Below are positions 17,285-28,389 of a stretch of DNA of 64,000 nucleotides, one piece after another. The first letter of the stretch is position 1, and each line of letters starts with the position of its first letter. A program made the translations under genes and the position numbers. Source of the DNA: Arctopsyche grandis (taxonomy: Eukaryota > Arthropoda > Insecta > Trichoptera > Hydropsychidae); contig NC_135362.1 of the NCBI RefSeq assembly GCF_051622035.1, forward strand, positions 5,707,501-5,771,500, in the 5' to 3' direction. Below the pieces are notes generated by a model. It was not told the DNA's origin. It worked only from the letters and a program-made list of their open reading frames with translations, and did not search any database.

Positions 17285-17560
17285 TATTGTAAAGTTATTA
17301 AGAGAGACGCCCGTAGACCGATGACGTCATGGTGACGTCAACCAATTGAGGAGTCGGGCGTTGCGGCCAATGGCTGCGCCGGACTCCTCGGCCAATGACT
17401 ATACGTGTAATACGTGTATGCGCTGAGCGCTGACTGTTTATAAGTATGGTGCGCTCTCGAACGGTGGCATTCGGATCCTGGCCTCCACCTGACGAGCACC
17501 AATAAAGACTTGGAACCTACCTGCGTGTTTTCTTGTACCTCGACCTGACTCCACTTACCT
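17285..17560 (+). promoter_or_regulatory. LTR-like promoter/poly(A) cassette
   Basis: An isolated GC-richer block carries TGACGTCA-type CRE/AP-1 sites at about 17321 and 17332 (GATGACGTCATGGTGACGTC), CCAAT boxes (ACCAATTG, GCCAATGG, GCCAATGA), a TATA-like TTTATAAG near 17439, and AATAAAG at 17500 about 60 bp downstream. Promoter and poly(A) signal in 280 bp is how an LTR is built, so a solo LTR with eroded ends is my best guess. I could not find clean TG...CA ends or a target duplication. Confidence 0.45.
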
Positions 17561-17565
17561 CTGAA

Positions 17566-17653
17566 TACTCTTCATTATATTGTATTTTACAATTGTTTTA
17601 TTTCAACTCACTAGTTGAAATAAAACAATTGTAAAAAAAATATAATGAAGAGT
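17566..17653. repeat. Hairpin of about 40-bp arms
   Basis: TACTCTTCATTATATTGTAT...TATTTCAACTCACTAGTTGAAATA...ATATAATGAAGAGTA: the two arms pair almost perfectly around CTCACTAG. It follows the LTR-like block directly. Confidence 0.85.
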
Positions 17654-18192
17654 AATTTTAATTTTTAAGCTAATTTTTAACTTCTTTGTTTAAGTTTTTT
17701 TAAAACTAAATTAGTTTTTTTTAATACATTTTTGTTTGTAAAATTGACATACTTCTCGGGTCTATCGGTTATGCCGCCTATTCCAAGCATTTTTTCAATA
17801 AATAAAGTCAACTGTTGCTTACTATTATTACTCAATTTCAAATATTTGATTTGACATTATATGGTACAAAAAGTTGGTCAATTAGCAGGCGCGCAACTAC
17901 GCCACACGGGCATGCGGTACATGCGGGCTTTTTAGATTTAATAAAATACCAGACATTTTTCAAATAAAAACCTTGAAATTCATTATAAATTATTCAAATG
18001 ACTAATAGAAGACAATATTTAAAATTTCATACTCCAAATTTGATACGCGACACATTGCGTGTCGAATTTTCACCCATCTGTACTCCTTCTCACGACATTC
18101 AATAGTATTCCGTTATGGTACAGTAATTATAATTGTCTGCAATCTATATATACATATATGTATATATATAAAAACGATGTTAAAATAAAATT
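17654..18192. other. No gene seen
   Basis: AT-rich DNA with no supported feature. Confidence 0.5.
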
Positions 18193-18633
18193 AACCAGCA
18201 GCGTGGTCTAGTGGTGAATGTTGAATTATTTCGTACTTGATGTTACGAGTTCGATTCACCGCTAAGTCTCACTGTTGGCCAGACCTTGATTTGTCTAGGT
18301 CGATCGTTTCTTATCAGAATTTGTCAATTTTTCTGATTTTCATTGAAACGATTCCTGTAAAATTGGCGTTTCCTTCCCAATTTTCTGTTGCGAACCTTTA
18401 GTTATTGTTATATCTTAGGTTTCGCCATATTGCTCACCATAGATGTCTCTGTGGTTGTTTATCGAATATAAAATTCGTATTGTTACATGAAAGTTATTCA
18501 TCGTTATTTATCGTATTAATACGATGTTTGTAATATATGTATACTGACCATAGATGTCAGATATTTAGATTTACATGTATCTATGTAATAATTATGTGGA
18601 CCAGGAAGGCGCATTTTTGTATATATGTATGTG
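18193..18633 (+). mobile_element. tRNA-derived SINE
   Basis: Head ACCAGCAG, A box TGGTCTAGTGG, B box GAGTTCGATTC, then GGTCGATCGTTTCTTATCAG, the common SINE body, and the left half of the 3' hairpin (CCAGGAAGGCGCATT at 18601). The right half of the hairpin is missing, so this copy is truncated at the 3' end. Confidence 0.8.
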
Positions 18634-19789
18634 AAATTTTCGACTTTGAAGACGAAGAAAAATAATTTCCAATTTAATTTTAATAACAAAAATACTAAAT
18701 GGGGCCTTTTTCTAACATTTACATGCGGTCCCAATTTTTCTATTTACGCCACTGTCAATTAGATAAGACTTATGTAAATATATGTCAAATTATATGGAAT
18801 CTTTGTTTCAATGAAATCATTGCGGAAAAGTACGTGAATCATAAATGCAAATGGCACAAAATCAGACAAAACACTGAATCACCATGCACTGGAAGTGTGA
18901 ACTTTGCTTTTGAGTCACTCTGTGATAATTTCTCGTATGCCGGATCCTCGTTACCAATCGTAGTAACGCTCTTTGATACATATTTCGTGCATTGTTTTTC
19001 CGGAAGTGTCGACCCATTTTCCACGACCGAACAAAGGAACCCAATATGACCTACATAATTCCTGTAGGCATGCCTTTGGAAATATTTCCTAACATTTGGC
19101 GTTTTATCGACACTTATTTATTTATACGATTGACCCGAAAGAGAAGCGTATATGTGTGTGTGTGGAAAATTTGTTTATGCACACAACTCGTGTTCAATAT
19201 TTACACGTGGCAGCGTTCGCGGTCCAAACTATACACATAGCACGTTTCCCAATCGGAAATCTGCGGCCATGAAAACCTAGAAGTGTGTCGCGTGTTATCG
19301 AAAGGGACAAAAAACTGTTTTTTTATTAGCCTCTTCCTATTATTTTTTTTATATTTGGTCAAAATTGCGGTCAGATCACGTTGTGAATCAACGGTTCTTT
19401 GTGCATCGATCGGTCGGTTTGAGTGCGAGTTCGGTACGCGTGCACTCCAGACGGCTTTCGCAGGGTTGGCACAATTTTTCGAAACCTATTCCGGTAGGTG
19501 TGTATCTATTTGTAAAAGTGGCTCGAGCATCAAACGCTCAACAACATATCGACATATATTTGGTTACATAATATTGCTTCGTGTTAAATTACTCGACGCG
19601 ACTTATTACGCGACAAATCACTCACGGATTTTACACTCAACGGTTTGTAGTTTTTGATCGATGCAATGACACATGTATCAAATCATATAGAGTTCAAATT
19701 AACGTGTAAATTATGATCACTGCAATCGTTTGTAAAACTCAGATCAATTATTTTGATAAATGTGCGGATTTTCAAAAGCTTTTATTTAG
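18634..19789. other. No supported gene; CpG-richer part near 19260-19640
   Basis: Several short open frames lie on both strands without recognisable domains. The stretch around 19370-19470 (CGATCGGTCGGTTTGAGTGC, GGTACGCGTGCACTCC) is noticeably richer in CpG than its surroundings and could be a promoter or 5' exon, but nothing else supports that. Confidence 0.35.
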
Positions 19790-19883
19790 TTTATAGTACC
19801 GGTAGTACCAAAAACTTGTTTTCAGTCAATTACAATACCGAAAGCACCGGTATCGGTACTTTCGGTATTGTAATCCCTAGTGA
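19790..19883 (-). mobile_element. hAT-like element end (TAGGGATTACAATACCG)
   Basis: On the minus strand TAGGGATTACAATACCGAAA opens a run of ACCGGTA-type repeats, the same end type as the elements at 54429-54958 and 61236-61744. The opposite end is not found, so this is a fragment. Confidence 0.5.
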
Positions 19884-20303
19884 CGAAAACAGAGTGTATT
19901 ACCCATATTCGTTTTTTTGACAATGCTTTATATTGAAAATGTATTTGCTGCATTTTATCGATTTAAGTTGTAAAATCCGTGAGTGATTTGTTGTGACACC
20001 AATTATTCTATACATAAAACAGTATTTGTTTTGAGAATCGTATTTACTCGGACTTAGAAAGCTTGTCTTGAGAAATTAATCGACGAACCTATTATGTAGT
20101 TTGAATGTGGATAGGTTAGATAAGATACAAAATAGAGCTATTGAGAGCAATATTAAATGTAAATAGATTTATGAGTATTCTAGAATAGCTGGATGAATTT
20201 AAATATATTTAGTGTCATAAACAGTTTCAAAATAAGTTTATTGTGTTTTGTATATAAATAAGATAATACGCTATTACCTAAATATTTGAATGGCTATAGT
20301 ATA
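19884..20303. other. No gene seen
   Basis: AT-rich DNA with no supported feature. Confidence 0.5.
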
Positions 20304-20440
20304 ACCAGTGAGTGGAGCTAGGATGCGCCAGATCTAAATAAATGGGCTTCTTTTGTTAATTTTTATTGTTAACCTTTTTATTTTTTTTTGCTCTCTAAAA
20401 AAATCAGCGCATTTTCGCGCCTACCTCTGAGTATCACAAT
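20304..20440. repeat. Diverged MITE module
   Basis: GGGCTTCTTTTGTTAATTTT then TATTGTTAACC and TGCTCTCTAAAAA resembles the GTTCATTTTTATGGTGAACC...CTCT module of the 8.4-kb and 27.7-kb arrays. Confidence 0.45.
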
Positions 20441-20449
20441 GGTTATAGT

Positions 20450-21055
20450 CAGGATTTAAAAACAGGTGGGGCATGAGGAGGCTTAATCCCCCCCCCCCTC
20501 CTACATTTTATTTTTTTCCAAAAAATTGAACTTAATATATTTTTAGTAACATTTAATGCAAGTAAGATGACTCTTTCTAACAAATTATCGACTTCGCTCA
20601 TTATAATATTTAATGATAAAAATGTCATATTGTGATTATAAATGTAAGCAAACCTTGCAAATATAGTTGAAATGTCGAAAAACGTTGACGGTGTGGTGTA
20701 TTTTTCAAATCGTATAGATAATATATGACCGGGGCTGGCGTATTCTGCCCCAAAGAGACCTTTACACAGCCAACTAAAAACGACCTTCTGTATACAGTAA
20801 TATGGATCATTTTTATTATCTGCTTCGACTAGCATACAGATGACAATTGAAGCTGGCGACCACGGAATCACGGCAGATAATTGACTGCACCGAACTGAAT
20901 AACGAACATGTTCTGCTCACCGCGTGGTGAGCGGGATAAACGAAAACTTGATGACTTTTGACGAACAATGTAAAAAAATTCTTTTATTTTTCGGTAAATT
21001 TGGGAAATGTGTGTGGGGCAGTGCCCCGGTTGACTTTAAAGACGAACCGCCACTG
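20450..21055. mobile_element. Non-autonomous hAT-like element
   Basis: The right end reversed reads CAGTGGCGGTTCGTCTTTAA, akin to the hAT at 11391; the left end CAGGATTTAAAAACAGG fits the same repeat if about 12 bases were lost. The flanks GTTATAGT (20442-20449) and GTCATAGT (21056-21063) look like an 8-bp duplication with one change. A 140-codon minus frame inside (20449-20871) shows no recognisable domain and probably derives from the parent element. Confidence 0.5.
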
Positions 21056-21063
21056 GTCATAGT

Positions 21064-23640
21064 TGTACAATGAGAATTTATAATATCCATAGATATAAAA
21101 AGTAATTGAGGTTAAAAAACAAAATGTGGAGGAAGTTTTTTCCACAATGGGTGTTCAAATTTATAATTCCTTACCTGACAGAAGTTCTAAGACCATTGGT
21201 GAATTCTTGTGAAAGGGACAACTTTGTCTCGAATGTGTGTAGTGTATTTTAGCTTAAAACTAAAAGTGAAGTAAACAAACAAAAAAGGATACAATTTAAC
21301 TATATTATAAGATTGGGTGAGGAAGAGTTACGTGTGTGGTTTCTTACCCCCCATATCAGCAACAGTTCTAAAGTTTTAGCGCGTTTTTTCATGTTATATT
21401 ATTTAAAAATTGCTCAATTTTCAGAATTTATTGGGGAAACTTACGCCACGTTATACTTAAACTTAATGCCTTACACCACGCGTGGATGACCCCTGCTTGG
21501 GTCCATGTCTTACTAAGTTCTGTGTACACAAACGCATTTTTTTTGTAATATGGTTCCAGCAGAAGGTCGTTTACGCATGTTGGTAGAATTTTATCAGTCA
21601 GTTTCTGTCATAATTATTGTATAAATAAAAACGGGTATAGAATGGACCGCTAGAAATACTTAAATTGTAAAGTAATGTATGAAAGAAATATTGAAATAAA
21701 TTTGGAACGAAGTTTCAAACAGCCAAAAAAAATACTCACCAGTCTTCTTCAAATTATTTATATTTCAGGAATTAAGTATTTTTTTATAATCAACTCGTAG
21801 ATCTAACTTTATTTTCATAGTCTTTGAGTGCTGACGTCTTTTGTGTTGAATAAAAGTATAAACATACATATGTTCATCAATTCGTTACCACATTTATCAC
21901 ACTGACGATGATCGAATACAGCTTTTCAACCTTTGAAATGACGGAAGAACCCGTTCTAAGAAGATATATATACATACATGTAATTGGATTTAATGATTGC
22001 GATTGAAATGTGTTTTTTAATTATTTTGCGTGCAAATAAAATAATAAAAACGTGTATGTGTAATATATTATTATGTAAATTCTTAGAATAACAATAGTAG
22101 TACGTGCATGACTTTTCCATTATAACTTAAGGGATTGTAAAATTTTTTGCGCATAAAGTTCATCCCTGTCTAACGTCGTAGTTCGTGTCGGTCGAAGCTC
22201 TGCAAACTGGCACCGGTGACTTTTACTTTTCAGTTACATAAATTTTCGATTTGCGAACTGGAATTGTATCCCTCGTTATATGCGAAAATTATCACATCAT
22301 ATGCTTCCAATTCAACGAATCTTTCCTAGTTCAGCTATGAATATATGTACGTACATATAATATATTGGAAATGAGAAAATGCACCTATATAATAAATATA
22401 TGGTTTTATTTGGAGTGCATTTCACTTGTCGATACATGTTTGTATGCATTTATGGAGGCAACAGTACGTTTATAGTAGAACAATGAACAAGAGACAAATG
22501 AAAGCAATTCAAACGTGACAAAGCGTGTGGTAAACAAGAATTCATTATTGATTTATGACTTCATACTATTTGTATAATTTACGAATTTCCTGCCGAATTT
22601 TCTCGTTATATACGTAAAAAGGTCTTTCTGTTTGAAATTTGAGAAATTTATCGCTTGTGGCGGAATTTTTTTGCATAAAAACCCAAATTCTATTGAAATA
22701 AACAAATGAAAAACACGGTTAGAAAAAAATGAATGGAATTAAAAATGTATACCTTTTTTATATTGAGTGATTCACAGCTCTTTGATATTATAATAGGAGT
22801 GGTTAGAAGGTCGTTTGCGAAAAAAAAATCTTCCAAAATTATTTATGTATAAAGAAAGAATTTTTATATTAATTAGTGAATTAAAAAAAAAAAGTAATAA
22901 GAGACAAATCAGCCTCAGCTGGCTCATTGTGTTTCATTATGTAGAAAAAATAAGAATCAACTTAAAAATAAAATAAAATAAGTGTATTTAAGGTAAAAAG
23001 ATAAAAAAAAAACCGTAAACAACTTGGAACCTAACTTTTTTAATCTTCCCACTTTTTACTAACCTCTTGTTACTTTCATTACAAGCCTTTTATTAATTGC
23101 TTTGGTTGGTGGAGTGGATAAAACAAAACAAAAACAGAAATGGAGAACCATCATCAAGATTGAAGAATATGTATATTATTACAGGTGTAGATTTATCTAA
23201 AGAAATATAAAATGCATTGAATAGCATATTTTATATTATTACAAAACAAAATTCGCATTAATAACATTTGTATCGACAGCAAAACTGTTGGCGACTAATT
23301 TGAGCAATGCTCGCGAGCATTTCAAAAAGTCCTTTATACTCTTCAAATTAGCTTAGATTTTCCTACATTAGTTATTTATCTGATTTTTTTTTTATTTTAT
23401 GTTTGAATCCCTTAGTTATTTTGAGTATTTTATTGGCACTATTTAGTTAAAATTTTTGAATTCAGTTATTTTCATTTTTACAAACCTCCTTTACGTTTCA
23501 CCTACGATTATAAATCAAAAACAGCTTATGAACAAATGACTATAAATGTATTAATTTAAAAAAAGTTGCTTAGTTAGACAACTAGCTCGCCATTTTTCAA
23601 TATTTATATTAGTTTCACTAGAAGTACATATTTTTATTTT
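21064..23640. other. No gene seen (2.6 kb)
   Basis: AT-rich DNA without an ORF of note, tRNA or clear element ends. Likely intergenic or intronic. Confidence 0.5.
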
Positions 23641-23644
23641 TTTA

Positions 23645-23985
23645 TTTTTATTTTACATTTATACCAGGAAGGCCTTACAGGTAAATCCCAATGCGCCTTC
23701 CTGGCCAATTACAAATACAAATGCAGCATTTTTTTATTAAAAGTCGTTGAATTGCGAGACACTGAAAAAACTCGCAAATTAACGAGACATCTATGAATTG
23801 TACATAAATTTTTATTGTACATCCATCAAATTTCAAATAGTGGTGACATAGTAGGTAGGAAGGATTTTTAGCCAATTTTTTTTTCCGGGAACCGTTTCAA
23901 CAATGAAATCAGAGAAAATTGGCAAACTCTGATAGGAAACGATCAACCTGGAGTCAGCGGATCAAAATTTTGAACCACTTAGCAC
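23645..23985 (-). mobile_element. SINE copy with perfect 3' hairpin
   Basis: Minus-strand body (CTATCAGAGTTTGCCAATTT, GAAACGGTTCCCGG) ends in a hairpin at 23664-23704: a 10-bp stem CCAGGAAGGC / GCCTTCCTGG and a 21-nt loop GCATTGGGATTTACCTGTAAG, then an A/T tail. The tRNA head is degraded. A 66-aa frame over it is a shadow. Confidence 0.8.
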
Positions 23986-24515
23986 TTGATTCGATACTTT
24001 ATTTAAAAATAAATACATATATTTAGAGTCTCATTGGCGTAACTTGTCTAAATGTTGTCCCCCGTATCTCTAACTGAATCTAAAAACATATTATATCTAT
24101 CAGCGGAGGGTGATTAGGGCAATATGGTTTTTTGCCGTTATGGATATCGTTAACTTTGTAAAAAATCTTTTTGCTATTGCTCTCTTGCTTTGAACACTGT
24201 TACATGTATTGTTATTTGAGATTGTCCTAATGATTACCCGTCCGTTAATTATATGTAAGCTATTCATTCGTGAACGTACAAATTGTCCGTGGTAATTTCA
24301 TCTGTGAACGTATGTACATACATACATATATAGCCCGTGAACATTTTGTCGGGAGCATTTGATCTGTGAACGTTTTTTCGTAGAACACAAAATATCTTAC
24401 AGATTGGTCATCTTACCACTATATTGTAGGTTAGAAAAACATATTTTTCTCAGCGTTTATATTTCGACGAAATATAAAGGCGGCTGAAAGAAATGAGAGT
24501 CGAAAAAATTACATT
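23986..24515. other. No gene seen
   Basis: AT-rich DNA with scattered (ACAT)n; nothing supported. Confidence 0.5.
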
Positions 24516-24647
24516 CCTTAAAAAATACATCCGACTTTTTAAAATGCATTTAGGTTGTGTTGTTCTATATTTGTTGGATTGCTGTTGCAAGTTACAACTT
24601 GTAACACACTTGAATTATGATTTGAGGAAATAAAAATTATATGAATA

Positions 24648-24881
24648 CCAGAATCCGGCGCCTTCGCCCTCTAGGGCTTCGCCCTCGGTGGCTGCGCTCC
24701 CGGTGGTGCCCCCCCCCTCGGGCTTCGCCCCCGGCGGCTGCGCCCTTGGATCCTTCGGTGCCCCCGGGGCCGGGGGCGAATTTATTTGAATCGAAAAGAA
24801 AATATTTCGTCATAGAATACCTGTTTATAAAACTCCCAACGACAGTTACATATAAAGTCTCTTTCGAAATTATATATTAGA
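24648..24881 (-). mobile_element. Compact Helitron-like element with GC-rich repeats, 234 bp
   Basis: Minus strand starts A|TCTAATATATAATTTCGAAA (24881) and ends GGCGCCGGATTCTGG|T (24648), close to the CTAG end of the copy at 36996-37151. Between lie GGGCTTCGCCCTC/GGCTGCGC repeats that echo the 90-bp minisatellite at the window start and the motif AATTTATTTGAATCG. No protein. Confidence 0.7.
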
Positions 24882-24915
24882 TTATCTTTGCGACTGCCAG
24901 ATGTATGTATCAACC

Positions 24916-25227
24916 TATCTTTACAAGAACGTCTACTTTCAAGAACTCGTCACTGGTGGAAGCTATCCGGTTCCTTAATGTGATTGACGAGCATTTTGAC
25001 CTGTTCAACTGTCATGTTGATGAGCTGGTTAGTTTCTTGAGATTCCATACGAGACTATTTGAATGAGATGAATGATTGGAATTTTTATTGCTTTTTCTTT
25101 GTTATTTTCTTTCTATTTTTCTTTTTTTTTTGTACGACCGGTGTGACGCTTTGGGGCAACCTGTCAGGTCACACTGGTCATTTTATTGTTGTTATTATTT
25201 TAAAATAATAATAAATTAAATAAATAA
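24916..25227 (+). mobile_element. 5'-truncated LINE 3' end with hairpin
   Basis: A frame TRTSTFKNSSLVEAIRFLN ending in FHTRLFE* matches the C-terminal pattern of the LINEs at 8 and 30 kb. The 3' end has a 12-bp stem GACCGGTGTGAC / GTCACACTGGTC (25136-25179, one wobble) with a 20-nt loop GCTTTGGGGCAACCTGTCAG, then TAAATTAAATAAATAAATAA. The uninterrupted repeat copy at 32570-32600 shows the empty site. Confidence 0.7.
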
Positions 25228-25420
25228 ATAAATTTCTTCAAGGATATTGAGTATTGGTTGGTCATTGAGAAAACAATGTCCTAGATGTAGGATTGGAGTT
25301 AAAAACACTATATTTTCATGAATAAAAGTCTCTCTTGTCATCTGGTCCTGTTCAGAACTAAGCGTTTTGGTTTTTTGTCTGTTTTTCTGGTTGATTTTTA
25401 TTGTGATTAAAATTCTCAAC

Positions 25421-25974
25421 AGTATACCCAGAATTAATATGATTCATACAAATGCTGATAAAATTAAAGAGCGGCCGATTTGAGTTTGCAAACAGGCGGC
25501 CGAACTCCTAGACCGAAATCGCGAATACGGAATATCTCGCACTCGAATTCTCATCAGCATGTCTGAATCTCGATGGGTGGAATTGTACGTGTACGAGATC
25601 GCCATGGGCGAAATTGTCACCGAACCGTTTTTGTGTATACGTTAACTGCGTGTAGTGGCAGCTCCGTAGCGAGACGGGCACGTATCGGCAACGTTGTCAG
25701 CTCCCTCTTCTACTAAATGACATGTCTGAAGCGATACGTGCCGACTAGTGCAGTGTTGCCGCAACGGCTCCGTGAGTAGCAGGTCTGTAACGATTCTTTT
25801 CTGTTATATAATAACATTACACATATATGTATGTGTAATATGTTTTTGAATAGAAATAAGGTTTCGCTCATGGTTATCTTTTGTCATATTCCTGATTTTA
25901 CGTTAGCCGATTATTTATTATCAAAAACTTGCATAAGCGGGTAGATGTCAAAATGTAATGCGTACAATCAACCT
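25421..25974. other. No gene seen
   Basis: No supported ORF; the part near 25620-25800 is somewhat CpG-rich (CGAGACGGGCACG, GGCAACGTTG) but shows no further structure. Confidence 0.45.
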
Positions 25975-26885
25975 TCCCATAATGGTGCTTACGGACTAAA
26001 CCAACGACGATTTTGGGCCAAATTTTTAACCAGCAGTAGCGTACAAAATATCGAAATAAAAATTAAATTTTAAAATTGAAATTAAATATCAAAATCAAGC
26101 TAAAGAGCGAGATTGAGCTAAAATTAGATCATCGTTGATGTTTTGAATTACAAAAATGTTTTGAATTACGACGGTACCGCATTTAAAACCAGAGAAATAT
26201 TATAATTTCTCTGCATACGAGCGAAAAAAAATATTGTTAAAGTCGTCACGAGATGTTACTGTATTTCCACGTGGATGATCGATAAATAAAAAACAATTCA
26301 TAAAAAAACGCGGTGTCGGATGTCGGTGATTTGTCAAAGGGTTTTTTTTCTTTCGTCGAAATAAAATTAATAATCACACATTATCCGATAAATTTTACCT
26401 CTGAAATGATTTAATTACTTGATTTATTTCGACGAGAGAAACAATTGAAGAATAAAAAAATCCGTTTGATGTGACCGACAACACCCCGGGTTAGCAAAAA
26501 TCGTTGGATCACCCATACTAATACATGATATATTCTCAGTTACTGCAAGTAAAAATAATAATTCTTTGATTTTTTCAAAACATCTTCGACAAACAAAAGT
26601 CGAGGATTACCTGTATGTGATTGTTGATGATCTAATTTTAGGTCAATCTCGAAAATTTATTTAAATTGTGCATGTTCTGTTTTAACTTTCAATATTTAAT
26701 TTTAATATAATGATTATAATTTTATTTTGATACTTGAATTTAATTTTAATATAATAATAATAGTTTTAATTTTGATATTTAATTTCAATTTTTAAATTTA
26801 ATTTTTATTTCGATATTTTGTACGCTACTGGTTTTAAAAGTTGGCCTGTGGGCCATTCGTTGGCTTAGTGCGTACGCACCATAAC
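25975..26885. repeat. 0.9-kb fold-back element with long diverged arms
   Basis: ATGGTGCTTACGGACTAAAC at the left is matched in reverse by GTGCGTACGCACCAT at the right. Pairing continues through AGTAGCGTACAAAATATCGA / TCGATATTTTGTACGCTACT, AAAATTAGATCATCG / GATGATCTAATTTT and CTTTCGTCGAAATAAA / TTTATTTCGACGAGAG, leaving only about 80 bases in the middle. Arms differ by several percent and indels. No protein; probably a MITE. Confidence 0.75.
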
Positions 26886-26938
26886 GCGTCGGATCGGTTA
26901 GCGCGAATGAAAATCTATGTACATATGTACGATATACC

Positions 26939-27236
26939 TATATATAAAATTGAATGTCTGATTGTCTGTCTGTCTGTCCTAAACCACTGAACTGGTTATG
27001 ATGGATCTTTCAGGATTTGTTGTATGTATGTCCGGGAAGAATACTGTGAAAAAAAAATCGCCCAAAAACGGGAATGAGTGTCATTGCAACGCAATAATTT
27101 CAAATGTTTTCGCGTCGCGACCAACGTGTTCACTGCCTGCGTTATTCCGACAAATGGGAACGGGAACAATAACGGAAACGGGAACGGGAATTGCATGAGT
27201 TATTATGGTATTTCAACGTATGCCGGGCTCAGCTAG
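26939..27236 (+). mobile_element. Non-autonomous Helitron-like element
   Basis: The left end TATATATAAAATTGAATGTC followed by TGTCTGTCTGTCC and the right end TGCCGGGCTCAGCTAG|T are the classical insect Helitron termini. Inside are ACGGGAA/CGGGAAC repeats. The exact TC start is not preserved. Two 66-codon frames are shadows. Confidence 0.65.
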
Positions 27237-27319
27237 TTAATAATAAAAATAAGCGAAAATGTAGAAGGGCGTTCTATCCTTTATCGTTATGGTGACAACA
27301 TGTCCCGTTATGGCCGGGA

Positions 27320-27680
27320 CAGTCCCGTTTTTCACTGGCTTCTGCTGGCCAGACCTTGGATTTGTGCTCCAGGTCGATCGTTTCTTATCAGTGTTTGCCA
27401 ATATATCTGATTTTCACGTCGAAACGGTTCCAAAAAATTGGCAATCTTCATTTTCCATTTTCTCGCAAAATTTCGAGTTTTAAGCAATCTCGAATTTCGC
27501 TAAATTCGTATGTATAAAATGCTGCAAATTTACAAATTTGACCATGGATGTCTCTGTGGATATTAATTGACATGTATTTATGTACTTTATATAATAGTAA
27601 TAATATTTGTATCAAATGCACAATGTGTCTGGCTAGGAAAGCGCATTAGGGTTACTTGTTAGGCCTTCCTGTTATAAATT
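27320..27680 (+). mobile_element. 5'-truncated SINE copy
   Basis: CTGCTGGCCAGACCTTGG, AGGTCGATCGTTTCTTATCA and GTTTGCCAATATATCTGATT, then a diverged 3' hairpin (27633-27672) and an A-rich tail. The tRNA head is replaced by unrelated sequence. Confidence 0.75.
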
Positions 27681-27739
27681 AAAAAAAAGCAAAACCACAT
27701 TTACTGATAACCAGACCATACCAGGCGGCCAGGATGCTT

Positions 27740-28275
27740 TAACGTTAACCGACAAAAAATGGTTCACTATTATCAACTACTATTGTCAACCTTTTTTTGC
27801 TCTCTTGCTTTGTAGGACAATAGTACTTGACAATAGTGAACCATTTTTTGTGGGTAAAGCATCGTCCTAACGCCGATCTTTGGTTATAAGTAGAGGTAGG
27901 ATAGTCACAGTGCTATCCATTGTTCGGCAAACCTTTAACAATGCATTTACAACCTTTGAACAATACACGGCCCCCTCAGGCTCCGGTGACTAGTTATAAG
28001 CAGACATCGGCGGACAAGTTGCTTTTGCCCAAAAAAATGGTTCACTATTGTCAACCATGTTATTTTTCTCTCTAATAATGGAGCGGTCTATTGTTATTTG
28101 ACAAGCACCCAGCCAATGCCAAAGACTAGTCATATCTTTGTTTTTGACACTGGCAGGTTTATGAGTAACGCTAGCTTACTATCGTAATGACCAGAGGTGG
28201 GTCTTTTTGTGGAACCATTTTTTGTGGGCAAGAGAAACGTGTCCGCCGATCTCTGGTAATGATTTCGCCGTACAA
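27740..28275. repeat. Second array of palindromic MITE modules
   Basis: An internal hairpin AAAAAATGGTTCACTATT...AATAGTGAACCATTTTTTG is followed at 27888-28000 by the module GTAGAGGTAGGATAGTCACA...CTCCGGTGACTAGTTATAA, virtually identical to 8775-8885 and to the reverse of 36005-36127, and then by further diverged modules. Confidence 0.7.
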
Positions 28276-28389
28276 ATCAGTCAAACATCCACTTTATAGT
28301 TTTGGAACGTGTAATATTTTATTTTAATATATTGTCTCTTCTATTTTAAAGATCTCCAATCAATTTGCTTATCAACTGAATAAAAATTA

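Larger units (their letters stand above)
24516..25420. repeat. Dispersed repeat, copy 1 (interrupted twice)
   Basis: Segments at 24516-24647, 24882-24915 and 25232-25330 match 32370-32700 (for example ATTCCTTAAAAAATAC, GCGACTGCCAGATGTAT, ATATTGGTTGGTCATTG-like). A minus-strand peptide FIHENIVFL.PI.H.GH is shared by both copies, so the repeat once coded for a protein I do not recognise. Copy 1 is split by a Helitron-like element and by a LINE 3' end, whose boundaries copy 2 confirms. Confidence 0.65.

Noticed and set aside
20449-20871. 140-codon minus ORF as a gene
   Set aside because: It coincides with one end of a hAT-like element with near-matching 8-bp flanks and shows no domain.
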